Positions 10,956 through 20,299 of a stretch of DNA of 64,000 nt are shown piece by piece. Every line of letters starts with the position of its first letter. Positions within the stretch are counted from its first letter, which is position 1. The notes beneath the pieces are model-generated. The model worked only from the letters and a program-made list of their open reading frames with translations, ran no database searches and was not told where the DNA came from. The position numbers and the translations under genes were made by a program. The stretch comes from an uncultured Prochlorococcus sp. (lineage in GTDB: Bacteria; Cyanobacteriota; Cyanobacteriia; PCC-6307; Cyanobiaceae): positions 1 through 64,000 of the forward strand of contig CACJPB010000004.1 in NCBI GenBank assembly GCA_902595175.1, written 5' to 3'.

Positions 10956-11813
10956 CTAGGGGGTCCACTTATAGTCAGAAAAGTCTGGTGGACGCTTTTC
11001 AAGAAAGGCATCTCTACCTTCTTGAGCTTCTTCAGTCGAATAGAATAATTGAGTTGTGTATCCAGATAATTCTTGAATACCTGCAATCCCATCATTCTCT
11101 GCATTGAATGAAGCTTTAAGAATACGAATAGCAGTTGGACTATTTCGTAAAATCTCTCTTGCCCAGATTACACCCTCAGCTTCTAATTCTTCAATCTTTG
11201 TAATTGCATTTATCAAGCCCATCTTCAGAGCTTCCTTGGAATTATATTTTCTACACAAAAACCAAATTTCTTTTGCTTTTCTTTGACCAACAAGTCTTGC
11301 TAAATAACTAGATCCAAAACCCGCATCAAAACTACCAACTCTTGGACCTGTTTGACCAAATATTGCATTTTCAGAGGCGATACTGAGATCACAAATTAGA
11401 TGAAGTACCTGCCCTCCTCCAATTGCGAAACCAGGAACTAAAGCAATAACCACTTTAGGCAAACTTCTTATTAATCTTTGAAGTTCAAGTACATTTAATC
11501 TCTGCTTCCCTTCATCATTTTTATATCCATTTTTACCTCTTACACTCTGATCACCTCCAGAGCAAAAAGAAAAAATGCCTTTCTTGTCAGGTCCAGCGCC
11601 TGTAAAGAGAACTACGCCAATAGTTTCATCATTTCTTACGATATCGAATGCGTCAATGAGTTCATCTACAGTTTGTGGCCTAAATGCATTTCTTTTTTCA
11701 GGCCGATTAATTGCAATTCTCGCGATTCCATCATCTGATTTGTGAAACAATATATCCTCATAAGATTTGCATTCTGACCAATTTAAAGTTGTTTTTCCAG
11801 GTAATACTTTCAT
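10956..11813 (-). CDS. menB: 1,4-dihydroxy-2-naphthoyl-CoA synthase
   Basis: This is a crotonase-fold enzyme that closes the naphthoquinone ring; in cyanobacteria the product leads to phylloquinone, the A1 cofactor of photosystem I. The 285-residue protein has the crotonase core with [12 protein letters not shown], the oxyanion-hole region [28 protein letters not shown] and the C-terminal [16 protein letters not shown] typical of MenB. It lies 35 bp downstream of menD on the same strand, a functional pair. Confidence 0.95.
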   Translation of the reverse strand: MKVLPGKTTLNWSECKSYEDILFHKSDDGIARIAINRPEKRNAFRPQTVDELIDAFDIVRNDETIGVVLFTGAGPDKKGIFSFCSGGDQSVRGKNGYKNDEGKQRLNVLELQRLIRSLPKVVIALVPGFAIGGGQVLHLICDLSIASENAIFGQTGPRVGSFDAGFGSSYLARLVGQRKAKEIWFLCRKYNSKEALKMGLINAITKIEELEAEGVIWAREILRNSPTAIRILKASFNAENDGIAGIQELSGYTTQLFYSTEEAQEGRDAFLEKRPPDFSDYKWTP

Positions 11814-11848
11814 GAAATCTAATTATTCAAAGATAGAAAATGATAAAT

Positions 11849-13612
11849 TTAACTGCCAATTATTTTTTCTAGCAAGGCATTTTTTTCACAAATTTCATTT
11901 TCTGGATCAACATCAACTTTAATTATTACAGATTTCTGGATAGAAATGCTCCAATTTAATGCCTCTCGTAATTTTTTAAAATTTGCCACACTTTTAAAGT
12001 TTACTTGATAGCCCTCTGCGAGTTTTGGCCAGTTTATTTCTTTTGGCATAAGAAATAGTTTTCTTAATTCATCTTCTTTTAAATTTTTTTTATAAATACG
12101 ATTAAATATATTTCCGCCATTATTATTTATTAGAAGAATTGTTAAATTCATGTCGATTGAATTTTCAATCAGCCAACCGTTTATATCATGAATAAAAGCC
12201 AAATCTCCAGTCACAAGAAGTAGAGGATTTTTAATTCTAGAAATACCTAATGCAAGAGATAAAGTACCGTCTATGCCAGAAGCGCCCCTAAAGCTGAAAC
12301 AATTTCTTGTTAAAGTACCATTTTCTGAAAATGTGAGCCAATCTCTAATTGGGCTACTTGCGGAGAGCATTATAGGATTTTCAGCTGGCCAAAGTTTTGG
12401 GACAAGGTTTGCAAGCATATACTCAGTAATTTGATTATCTTGAGTAATTTTCTCATTCAAAACCCCTCTAATCTTCTCGCCTTCCTCAATTAGATCTAAA
12501 GCCATTGGAGTAAGAGATTTTTTGTTTTTTTCGTTAATTGATAATTCGTCTAGCAATAGAGTAGTAAAATTTGAAAGCCCAAAATCATATTCAAATGATT
12601 TTTTTATTGGGTCCAATTTTCTATAGTTTTTTTCTTTTATAAGAATTTGTATACCTTCGAAAGTTGTTAAAAATTTCTCCACATCACTTGAAGATGACAT
12701 GGGGCCAAGCCTCAAAAGTTGATGACAATTTATTGAATTTTTATTTTTTCTTAAGACTAATTCCCAATTCACAACTAATCCTCTCAAATCAGAATTAACT
12801 CCCGAAACAGGATCAGCAAATACTGGCCAACCAGTAATTTCTTGCAATCTTTTTAAAGATTTATTGAAAGAACTTAAATCATTTATGGAACCTTGATAGG
12901 GACCTACCAAAATAATGCCGGATTCATCTAAATTTAAATTTTTTGAAATTTCTAAGTATTTGTTTTTATCAGATTTTATTTCAACTTCCTGAAATATATA
13001 TTTTTTCTTTAAATAAATTCTTTCAAAAACCTCTAAAACATTTTTTTTATTTAAAAGTGAAATACCTAAAGGCTTATCAATAGGAATATTTAAATGAATT
13101 GGCCCAGGGAAAGTTGATATTTGTTTCTCAGTAATTCGAACTAAATTCAGGATTTCGTTTTCTTGTGTTTCATGAAGTCCATTTAGATTTGTACTTAAAA
13201 CCCTTCTGCAGACTGAAGTCAAAAAATCTTCTTGATTTACTGTTTGATTAGCGCCACAATCTTTTAATCTTAAGGGTCTATCAGCAGTAAGAAATATAAT
13301 ACCTTTACAAGATCGGTCTGCCTCAACTGCTGCTGGCAATAAGTTACTTACGGCAGTCCCAGAAGTGGTAATAACTAAAGAAAGATTACCTGATGCAGAA
13401 GAAATCCCAAGAGAGTGGAATCCCGCTGATCTCTCATCTATTGAATTAAAAATATTTACCAGACCTAATTTATTTAATTCTCCAGCAGCTATCGCTAGGG
13501 GTGCTGATCTACTACCTGGACATAGTATTAAATTTTGAACTCCTATTTTTACTAAGAGATTCAAAAGTTGTAAACTTCTAAGAAAATTTTTGCATTCAAT
13601 AGATGATGTCAT
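11849..13612 (-). CDS. menD: 2-succinyl-5-enolpyruvyl-6-hydroxy-3-cyclohexene-1-carboxylate synthase
   Basis: This is a thiamine-diphosphate enzyme that condenses isochorismate with 2-oxoglutarate in the menaquinone/phylloquinone pathway. The 587-residue length is normal. The N-terminal TPP-fold half has [15 protein letters not shown] and the [13 protein letters not shown] glutamate motif. The C-terminal half has [14 protein letters not shown] followed by INNNGGNIF, the TPP-Mg binding motif. It is read from an ATG at 13612 and leads into menB. The divergent lepB starts 50 bp away, so both promoters share a very short region. Confidence 0.95.
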   Translation of the reverse strand: MTSSIECKNFLRSLQLLNLLVKIGVQNLILCPGSRSAPLAIAAGELNKLGLVNIFNSIDERSAGFHSLGISSASGNLSLVITTSGTAVSNLLPAAVEADRSCKGIIFLTADRPLRLKDCGANQTVNQEDFLTSVCRRVLSTNLNGLHETQENEILNLVRITEKQISTFPGPIHLNIPIDKPLGISLLNKKNVLEVFERIYLKKKYIFQEVEIKSDKNKYLEISKNLNLDESGIILVGPYQGSINDLSSFNKSLKRLQEITGWPVFADPVSGVNSDLRGLVVNWELVLRKNKNSINCHQLLRLGPMSSSSDVEKFLTTFEGIQILIKEKNYRKLDPIKKSFEYDFGLSNFTTLLLDELSINEKNKKSLTPMALDLIEEGEKIRGVLNEKITQDNQITEYMLANLVPKLWPAENPIMLSASSPIRDWLTFSENGTLTRNCFSFRGASGIDGTLSLALGISRIKNPLLLVTGDLAFIHDINGWLIENSIDMNLTILLINNNGGNIFNRIYKKNLKEDELRKLFLMPKEINWPKLAEGYQVNFKSVANFKKLREALNWSISIQKSVIIKVDVDPENEICEKNALLEKIIGS

Positions 13613-13662
13613 AATTTATATAAATGCTTTGGGATTTTCCTTATAACTGAATTAAATAAAAC

Positions 13663-14247
13663 ATGTCTACAACTCAAGAAAAAAGAAATTCAATAATAAA
13701 GGATTTAAAAAATCTTTTAATATGGATATCTATAGCTTTAATTATACGATGGCAGGTTATAGAGCCAAGATGGATCCCCTCCGGTTCAATGCTTCCAACT
13801 CTTCAAATACAAGATAAAATTCTTGTTGAGAAAGTAACCCCCAAAATCACTTCTAAATCAAATCTTTCAAAATTAAAAAATAAAATAGTTGTTTTTAACG
13901 TTCCGGAGCAATTAATTAATGCTGGTTATGAAGAAGATACTGCACTAATAAAAAGAGTAATTGGAATACCTGGAGACAAAGTAGAAGTAAGAGACGGTAA
14001 CCTCTACTTAAATGATATCGCTCAAAAAAATTACGTTTTTGACAAAAATATTAATTATTCTATAGGGCCTTTTATTGTCCCAGAAGAGTCATTATGGGTG
14101 ATGGGAGACAATAGAAATAACAGTATGGACTCACATATTTGGGGATTTTTACCCTACGAAAAGGTTATTGGTAAAGCTATTTTTAGATATTGGCCGTTTA
14201 ATAAAATTGGACCTATTCGGTTCCCTGCCCTTAATAATTTAGATTAA
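13663..14247 (+). CDS. lepB: Signal peptidase I
   Basis: This membrane-bound serine protease removes signal peptides from exported proteins. The 194-residue protein has one N-terminal transmembrane helix (about 17-32), then the catalytic serine S42 in PSGSMLPTL and the general-base lysine K97 in LIKRVIGIPGDKVEV. The late box MGDNRNNSMDSHIWGFLP is also intact. The size suits the single-spanning type I peptidases of cyanobacteria. It is divergent from menD and followed 45 bp later by a DUF760 gene. Confidence 0.95.
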   Translation: MSTTQEKRNSIIKDLKNLLIWISIALIIRWQVIEPRWIPSGSMLPTLQIQDKILVEKVTPKITSKSNLSKLKNKIVVFNVPEQLINAGYEEDTALIKRVIGIPGDKVEVRDGNLYLNDIAQKNYVFDKNINYSIGPFIVPEESLWVMGDNRNNSMDSHIWGFLPYEKVIGKAIFRYWPFNKIGPIRFPALNNLD

Positions 14248-14292
14248 TGGGTACGTGATGTTGTAGGGTTTTTATATCTTGAAGTTGTAGAA

Positions 14293-14628
14293 ATGTTTAA
14301 TCCAGAATTTCTTGCTACTGAAAATAATGATCCAAACGAAGAGAATGATTTAATTCAATATTTACAAAAACAATCTCCAGAAGTTTTGCAAAGAGTAGCA
14401 AAATCAGCTAGTGAAGATATTCAAGAAATTATTAGACATAATGTTCAAGGTCTTCTTGGAATGCTTCCTTCAGATCAATTTGATGTAAAAATAACATCAT
14501 CAAAAGACAATATTGCTAATTTATTATCTTCTGCAATGATGACAGGATATTTCTTAAGACAAATGGAGCAAAGAAAAGAGCTGGAACAAACTCTTAAAAA
14601 TGATGAGAACATGTCTATTGAAGAATAA
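14293..14628 (+). CDS. DUF760 family protein
   Basis: This 111-residue soluble protein is of the DUF760 family, conserved in cyanobacteria and plastids. The visible family features are YLQKQSPEVLQRVAKSAS, an IRHNVQGLLGMLP segment and LLSSAMMTGYFLRQMEQR, all predicted helical. There is no signal peptide, membrane segment or cofactor motif. The function is not established to my knowledge. It ends 6 bp before the convergent DUF4336 gene. Confidence 0.83.
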   Translation: MFNPEFLATENNDPNEENDLIQYLQKQSPEVLQRVAKSASEDIQEIIRHNVQGLLGMLPSDQFDVKITSSKDNIANLLSSAMMTGYFLRQMEQRKELEQTLKNDENMSIEE

Positions 14629-14634
14629 TTGTTT

Positions 14635-15807
14635 TTAAAGATTTACTTCTTCAGGAATTATTCCTAGTTCAAACAACTTTTTATATAAACCCATCAAAAA
14701 TTTATTATCCTCAGGAAGTTTGTCCCACTTTTGGGAATTAATTTCATTAATTAATTTTTGACAATCTTCTATTGTAAATTTTATAGGAGCCGTAAAATGA
14801 GCTGGGATCAAATATTCCATATCTTCAAAACACTTGATATTTTCTAACCATTTGAGTAAAACTTCTTTTGAACGCGGAAAAATTAATTTCTGTAAAACTG
14901 GTGCAATTTGAATCTTAGGAGTATCTTTACCCATTATTTCAACAAGAGAAGATTCCCAATCTTCGTCCCATAAAAAGGGATAAATACCGAAATGAGATCT
15001 CCAATTCCTCAGATCTTTTTTGAATGAATACTTAAATATTTTTTTTAAAGGTGGAATATTTAATTTACCTGGTTTTAAAAAAGATGAAAACAAGACTAAC
15101 CTTTTCCATCCTTTTTTTCTATGTGCGATGGAGTCAATCAAAGGTTCATCTCCTCTCTCTCTAGAATGAAAAAGAAGTGGAGTTGGATCAAAATCAAATA
15201 TCTCAGGAGGAGTGGAGTCTATTCCAACTATTGCGTCTGTCACATGAAGTGTTTTCGTAGGATAATGGAAACAGCTTATCTCCTGATATCTTCCAAGTCC
15301 TAAATTCAGAGGGCCTAATGAAGACCATTTAAAGTAGTTTGTATGTGGAGTACCTTCCTCAAAGAGTATTCTTGATCTTTTTGATGGAATTCCTAAAAAA
15401 TCTAGTGGTAGATTTATGGGGAAACTCCATTGTCCAGGACAAAGCCAAATTTCTGCATCTTTAAAAGTTCTTGAAAGAGCTGGCAGTCCGATTTTATGTT
15501 CTAGTCCAGAGGCACTCGGTAGAATTATTGTTTTTACTTTGCCATGAATCGCAATTAATTTTTCTAACTCATTTATTAATTCTTTTGTCGGAGGCAGTGG
15601 ATTTATTAGCATCAATCCATTATCAACCTTTATTACCGTCATTCTTATTGGAACCGCCACATAATAAAGTCCTTGTATTTGTTCCAAGGACCATATTTGA
15701 TCAGGAATTAATTCTTTTAAAATTGTTTTCTTTTTTCCATAAGGATATAAGGGGAATAATGGCCACCAATTCCACTTTTTATTTAAAGTTTCATCCACCA
15801 CAATCAT
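14635..15807 (-). CDS. DUF4336 domain protein
   Basis: This 390-residue protein is of the DUF4336 family, found in cyanobacteria and plants. It reads as a soluble alpha/beta protein distantly similar to metallo-beta-lactamase folds: a substrate-entry strand (VIKVDNGLMLINPLPPT), a strand ending IILPSASGLEHKIGLPAL and HVTDAIVGID later. The usual HxHxDH zinc motif is not seen, so a hydrolase role cannot be claimed. Its ATG overlaps the stop of the upstream metal permease as ATGA (15804-15807), so it is translationally coupled to a Mn/Zn transporter. That suggests, but does not prove, a metal-related role. Confidence 0.78.
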   Translation of the reverse strand: MIVVDETLNKKWNWWPLFPLYPYGKKKTILKELIPDQIWSLEQIQGLYYVAVPIRMTVIKVDNGLMLINPLPPTKELINELEKLIAIHGKVKTIILPSASGLEHKIGLPALSRTFKDAEIWLCPGQWSFPINLPLDFLGIPSKRSRILFEEGTPHTNYFKWSSLGPLNLGLGRYQEISCFHYPTKTLHVTDAIVGIDSTPPEIFDFDPTPLLFHSRERGDEPLIDSIAHRKKGWKRLVLFSSFLKPGKLNIPPLKKIFKYSFKKDLRNWRSHFGIYPFLWDEDWESSLVEIMGKDTPKIQIAPVLQKLIFPRSKEVLLKWLENIKCFEDMEYLIPAHFTAPIKFTIEDCQKLINEINSQKWDKLPEDNKFLMGLYKKLFELGIIPEEVNL

Positions 15808-16676
15808 TTATACCCAGCAAATAATTTCTTTAACTTAAATATTCCGTATCTTGGAGCGAATAAAAAAGCAAATAAAAAAATAAAAGTTTGTGCCAAGACA
15901 ATTGATCCACCAGTTTCAAGATCAAACCAAAAACTAACATAGATTCCTATAAGGCTTGAGATGATTGCACTTAATACTGAAATTACTGTCATACTATCAA
16001 ACTTATCCGTAAGTAAATATGCTGTAGCCCCTGGTGTAATCAACATTGCAACTACCAAAATAATTCCAACAGACTGCAACCCCACAACAGCTGCCAAAGA
16101 TAAGCATGTGAGGAGTAAATAATGAAGAAAAAATACATTTATCCCAACTGTTTTTGCATGCCTAGGGTCAAAACAATAAAGCATTAAATCTTTTCTGAAA
16201 ATTGATAAAAGGATTACTACTAATAAAGAAATGAATATAGTTTGTTTTACATCTGAAAGTGATATTCCTAATGGACTACCAAAAAGAATAGAGTGCAGAT
16301 CAATATTACTTTTTATCTTAGAAACCAATACTACTCCAAGAGCGAAAAATCCAGTAAATACCAACCCAATAACAGTATCTTCCTTAACTCTAGATTTCTG
16401 CTTAATAAAACCTATCAAGGCTACAGAACCAACTCCGAAAATAAATGCCCCTAATGAGAAAGGAAGACCTAATGCATAAGCAACCACAACACCAGGCATT
16501 ACCGAATGTGACACTGCATCTCCCATTAAAGCCCATCCTTTAAGAGTCAAATAACTTGATAGAAAACCACAAACAGCTGCAACTAATGAACTCATAAGAA
16601 GTGCTTTTCTCATAAAGCCATGAGTTAAAGGATCTGTGATGAATGAATCTAAAGTTAAAAAAGAACAGAGCTCCAT
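15804..16676 (-). CDS. Metal ABC transporter permease (ZnuB/MntB family)
   Basis: This is the membrane component of a manganese- or zinc-type ABC importer. The 290-residue protein has about eight hydrophobic helices and family landmarks: GDAVSHSVMPGVV near the N-terminus, a helix ending DPRHAKTVGIN, and VGIILVVAMLITPGATAYLLT. It is followed by a coupled DUF4336 gene and preceded, 12 bp away, by its ATPase gene. The sequence alone cannot separate Mn from Zn. In a phototroph with a high Mn demand for photosystem II, Mn is plausible. Confidence 0.9.
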   Translation of the reverse strand: MELCSFLTLDSFITDPLTHGFMRKALLMSSLVAAVCGFLSSYLTLKGWALMGDAVSHSVMPGVVVAYALGLPFSLGAFIFGVGSVALIGFIKQKSRVKEDTVIGLVFTGFFALGVVLVSKIKSNIDLHSILFGSPLGISLSDVKQTIFISLLVVILLSIFRKDLMLYCFDPRHAKTVGINVFFLHYLLLTCLSLAAVVGLQSVGIILVVAMLITPGATAYLLTDKFDSMTVISVLSAIISSLIGIYVSFWFDLETGGSIVLAQTFIFLFAFLFAPRYGIFKLKKLFAGYK

Positions 16677-16688
16677 ATAAATTAAAAT

Positions 16689-17453
16689 TTAGGATTCAGG
16701 TCCAAACAAGAAATCAGGTGAGATCCCTCCAAAAGTGGTTGTAATATTTTCAGGAGTAAACACTTCAGAGGTTTCACCATAAGCTACAACAGTTTTATTT
16801 ATTAAAAGAACCAAATCACAAAATTCACGGACATGAATCATATCGTGCGTTGATAATAATATGGTTTTCCCCTCATTTTTAAATTGAATAAATAATTCCG
16901 AGATAAGTTTTTCAGTTCTTATATCAACACCTGAAAAAGGCTCATCAAGAAGAAGTATTGATGCTCTTTGCGCAATTGCTCTAGCTAAAAAAGTTCGTTT
17001 TCTCTGACCTCCAGATAAGTTTCCAATAGGTGTAGATAAATGATCAGTAAGATCAACTCTCTCAATAGCATCTTTAACCGCCTGAACATCAGACTCTCTA
17101 GGAGATCTAAAAATATTCATCGAACCATATCTTCCCATCATCACTACATCCCAAACACTTATTGGAAATTGACTATCAATGCCCTCATTTTGAGGAACAT
17201 AAGCAATTGTCTGATCTTTTTGAGCAGATCTTACAGACTCTCCATTTATTCTAATTTTTCCCTTCGAAATATTTACAAAGCCAGTTAAGGCATTAAAGAA
17301 AGTTGTTTTACCAGCCCCGTTCATTCCTACTAAGCCACAAATCTGGCCAGGTTTCAATCTTAAATTGGCATCATACAAAGCCACCTTACCGTTGTAATCT
17401 ACACAAATATTCTCTGCTTCAATCCTAAAGTTTTGATAATTGATTGTTTCCAT
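16689..17453 (-). CDS. Metal ABC transporter ATP-binding protein
   Basis: This is the energising subunit of the Mn/Zn-type importer encoded on both sides of it. The 254-residue protein has a Walker A GMNGAGKTT at about 43-51, a Q-loop segment YVPQNEGID, the ABC signature LSGGQRKRTFLARAIAQ, Walker B LLLDEPFSGVD and a switch histidine in LLSTHDMIHV. It lies 3 bp downstream of the binding-protein gene and 12 bp upstream of the permease gene. The metal is not decided by the sequence. Confidence 0.93.
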   Translation of the reverse strand: METINYQNFRIEAENICVDYNGKVALYDANLRLKPGQICGLVGMNGAGKTTFFNALTGFVNISKGKIRINGESVRSAQKDQTIAYVPQNEGIDSQFPISVWDVVMMGRYGSMNIFRSPRESDVQAVKDAIERVDLTDHLSTPIGNLSGGQRKRTFLARAIAQRASILLLDEPFSGVDIRTEKLISELFIQFKNEGKTILLSTHDMIHVREFCDLVLLINKTVVAYGETSEVFTPENITTTFGGISPDFLFGPES

Positions 17454-17456
17454 AAT

Positions 17457-18365
17457 TCAAAAAAGTCCTTTTTTAATCAAATCCAAATTATGCTCAAGCA
17501 TTTTTATATAGGAACTAGCAGGGCCACTATCATCAGATAAGGAATCAACAAAAAGATTTCCTCCAAAATTAGCCCCAGTTTCGTTTGCAACAACCATTTG
17601 AGACTCTTTACTTACAGTACTTTCGCAAAATACAGATGGAACATTTTTTTCTTTAACTATTGAGATTGTTCTTGCCATTCTTTTAGGAGTAATTTGACTC
17701 TCAGCATTAACTGGCCATAAATAAACTTCCTCTAATCCATAATCATTTGTTAGATACGAAAAAGCACCTTCACAACTTACTAGATACCTCCTGTCTTTAT
17801 TTAAGTTATTAATAAAAAGTGAGAATTCTTTATCTAGTTTAGATAGTTTATCTTTATAAATTTTTCCATTTTCTTCAAATAATGTCCGTTTGGATGGCCT
17901 TAATTCTGATAAAGAATCCACGAGAATATCTACGTATAGGATCCCTCTTTTTGGAGAAATCCAAGCATGAGGATTGGGTTTCCCTTTATAAAAATCTTCA
18001 CTTATAAAAATAGGATCTAAATCTTCCGCGACAGTAATTCTTTTAACTTTTAAATTAGAGACAAATTTTTCAGCCCATAATTCAAATCCAAATCCATTAT
18101 CAACAAAAACAAAAGCATTAGAGGCATTTACCAAATCGCTTGGAGTTGGTTGGTAGCCATGAACTTCAACTCCAGGTTTCGTTATTGATCTAACAATAAA
18201 ATCATCTTTAGCGACATTACTAATTATATCCGCCAAAACAGTGAAACTTGCCAGTATTACTTCTTTAATTTCATTTTTATTTGATATTCTCTTACATGAG
18301 CCTGAAGCAATAGAAAGCAGAAGTATCAAACTTAAAAAAAAAATATTTTTTTTCATTTTTAACAT
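17457..18365 (-). CDS. Metal ABC transporter substrate-binding protein (ZnuA/MntC-like)
   Basis: This is the periplasmic metal receptor of the importer. The 302-residue protein starts with a basic, hydrophobic signal (MLKMKKNIFFLSLILLLS) ending ASGSC, a relaxed lipobox, so it may be lipid-anchored. Expected metal-ligand contexts of cluster A-I receptors are present: VHGYQPTPSDL, NPHAWISPK, FCESTVSKE, and an acidic segment near FVDSLSDDSG. No long His/Asp-rich loop is seen; such loops are common in zinc receptors, so its absence leans towards manganese. It is the first gene of the transporter set. Confidence 0.9.
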   Translation of the reverse strand: MLKMKKNIFFLSLILLLSIASGSCKRISNKNEIKEVILASFTVLADIISNVAKDDFIVRSITKPGVEVHGYQPTPSDLVNASNAFVFVDNGFGFELWAEKFVSNLKVKRITVAEDLDPIFISEDFYKGKPNPHAWISPKRGILYVDILVDSLSELRPSKRTLFEENGKIYKDKLSKLDKEFSLFINNLNKDRRYLVSCEGAFSYLTNDYGLEEVYLWPVNAESQITPKRMARTISIVKEKNVPSVFCESTVSKESQMVVANETGANFGGNLFVDSLSDDSGPASSYIKMLEHNLDLIKKGLF

Positions 18366-18379
18366 CTATCCCAAGATTA

Positions 18380-19711
18380 TTAATTAAAAGATAGTTTCAT
18401 AAGTGGTTTTCTAAGATCAGAAATAAATCCTTTCCAATTTATTTTTTCTTTTTCAAAAGCTTCTTCAACAATTTTCTCAGAATTTTTCTTTATGAAATCT
18501 AAATCAGGTTCTTCTACTCCTTTTGTTATTGCCATAAAATCAGCCAAAGAACTTGATACTACTCTTGTTAAATAAGCAGCACTGACAGCCTGAAATGTTC
18601 CAGAAACAAGCCAATTTGGGCCATGTAATTTTGTTATACCAATTAGAGTCTGTCCACTCCACTCTATAACTCCCTGAGCAATTGCAGTCTTTAAAATTTC
18701 TTTGGATACTTTGTCTAATATTTCAGGAGACCAATTACATCCCCATATAGACTTAATTTCTTTAATCATTAAAGAATTTAATACTGTCATTGCCATAACA
18801 TCAATTGATGGGATAGGAGATAAGAAAACAGTTGTTGCGACAAGAATTTGATTTTTTCTTTGTATACCTTTTAACTGCATTCTTCTTATACCTTCAATTT
18901 CAGATTGCCAGGCAGCATGAAGTTCTTTCAAAAGCCTTTTTTTTGTATTTTCAATATTTTTAGATGAACTTATGAAAAACTTCCTTAAAGAAAAAGGTAT
19001 ATTTGTTATCTCACTCTTATTCACATCAAAAGTAATAATTTTGTTCGTAAAGTCACTTGAAATTTGAGACTTTAAGTCTTCTATCTGATTTTTGGATTCT
19101 ATTTGGTTGAAAGTTAAAGCCACCAACCAGATTGGCATATTTTTAGGAAACTTTTCCAGCCACAAAAAATCATTTGCCGACAAAGGCAAGTTTATAAAAT
19201 ACAAGATTGCATCACTCTTCAAAGCTTCTTCTGGAATAACTTGAGAAGAATTGTATTTAGGTAGTTTTTCGTATAAATCAAAGTCAAACTTATCTGCTTT
19301 GAAATTACTTTTCAAAACAGATTGAAAACTTTGATAATCTTTTTGTCCAATGCAACTTATTTTTTCTTTTTCACATCTATTAAGAATAGATTCAAGTGTT
19401 CTTTGTCTTTTTGAATTCTGTTTTTCTAATTCATTTGTTGCTTCAAGTTCTTCAAAAAAATTTAAATCTTCATTACATAGGTTTATCCAACCATCTAAAT
19501 TATTTGGCTCATTAAATTTAGGCCTATCATTCTTCAAGTAAAAATATCCCCCCAAACACAACACAAAAAATCCTATAGAGCCTCCTGCAAAATGAATTAA
19601 GTCACTGACAAACCACTCCCCAAAACCTAACAATAATAAAATAATAAGAAGATTTTTTTTTGGAAACTTTATGAAATCCTTTAAAAGGTTTTCTTTACTA
19701 ATATCAGACAC
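18380..19711 (-). CDS. DUF697 membrane protein with degenerate GTPase-like domain
   Basis: This 443-residue protein has two N-terminal hydrophobic helices (about 20-57). A charged linker and an alpha/beta domain arranged like an Era/YcjF GTPase follow, then a C-terminal DUF697 region (QRKNQILVATTVFLSPIPSIDVMAMTVLN and later small-residue-rich helices). In related cyanobacterial proteins the middle domain is a small GTPase. Here the expected P-loop position reads CIGQKDYQSFQSVL, without a GKS/T. The expected NKxD position reads TFNQIES. GTP binding is therefore doubtful. The start is a GTG at 19711. It lies 14 bp upstream of the metal-receptor gene on the same strand. Confidence 0.72.
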   Translation of the reverse strand: MSDISKENLLKDFIKFPKKNLLIILLLLGFGEWFVSDLIHFAGGSIGFFVLCLGGYFYLKNDRPKFNEPNNLDGWINLCNEDLNFFEELEATNELEKQNSKRQRTLESILNRCEKEKISCIGQKDYQSFQSVLKSNFKADKFDFDLYEKLPKYNSSQVIPEEALKSDAILYFINLPLSANDFLWLEKFPKNMPIWLVALTFNQIESKNQIEDLKSQISSDFTNKIITFDVNKSEITNIPFSLRKFFISSSKNIENTKKRLLKELHAAWQSEIEGIRRMQLKGIQRKNQILVATTVFLSPIPSIDVMAMTVLNSLMIKEIKSIWGCNWSPEILDKVSKEILKTAIAQGVIEWSGQTLIGITKLHGPNWLVSGTFQAVSAAYLTRVVSSSLADFMAITKGVEEPDLDFIKKNSEKIVEEAFEKEKINWKGFISDLRKPLMKLSFN

Positions 19712-19876
19712 AATACTTTATTTTTCTAATTTTATTTTAATGCAAGTTGTGAATGAGAAAAACAAAATTTCATAAGTCGTTAATCAAAAGATAAAAATTT
19801 AAGCCTTTTAAAAAGATTTATTGCATAACAAGATGCTAAGTTAATAGACTATTTAAATAACTTAAGAAACATTAAG

Positions 19877-20299
19877 ATGTCTAATTCAAATTTCAGCAAT
19901 AATCCTGGACAAGAAAATTACAGAGGTCGTTCTAACAATGAAAGGTCCAATTTCAGAGATAGATCGGGCGGCAGAAGAGATGGAGGAGGATTCCGCATAA
20001 GATTGAGTGATAACGAAATGAAAGCTGTTAAATCAATACAAGAGACCTTTCAATTAAGATCTACCGTTGCAGTTCTGGGTTTCTCTGTTAGAACACTTAG
20101 CGAAATGATCAAAGACGAAAAATTGATTGAATCAATCAAAGAATATGCAAAAAATAATAAAAACTCTTCTCCGAGTGGACAATCACAAAATTCTTATGAA
20201 GAAAAGACAAAAACAGCACCTGACCCTTTTGCAAGACCTGTAAAAAGTACATCAACTGAAGAAATTGAATCTAGCGAAGTAGAAGAGGATGGCAAATAA
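19877..20299 (+). CDS. Conserved cyanobacterial protein with RG-rich N-terminus
   Basis: This 140-residue protein has no assigned function that I can name. The first 40 residues are low-complexity and rich in Arg, Gly, Asn and Ser (RGRSNNERSNFRDRSGGRRDGGG), as in RNA-binding tails. The middle (about 41-92) is a compact conserved-looking segment, LSDNEMKAVKSIQETFQLRS and AVLGFSVRTLSEMIKDEK. The tail is acidic and disordered. It overlaps trpS by 11 bp, so the two are probably translated together. Nucleic-acid binding is a guess from composition only. Confidence 0.75.
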   Translation: MSNSNFSNNPGQENYRGRSNNERSNFRDRSGGRRDGGGFRIRLSDNEMKAVKSIQETFQLRSTVAVLGFSVRTLSEMIKDEKLIESIKEYAKNNKNSSPSGQSQNSYEEKTKTAPDPFARPVKSTSTEEIESSEVEEDGK

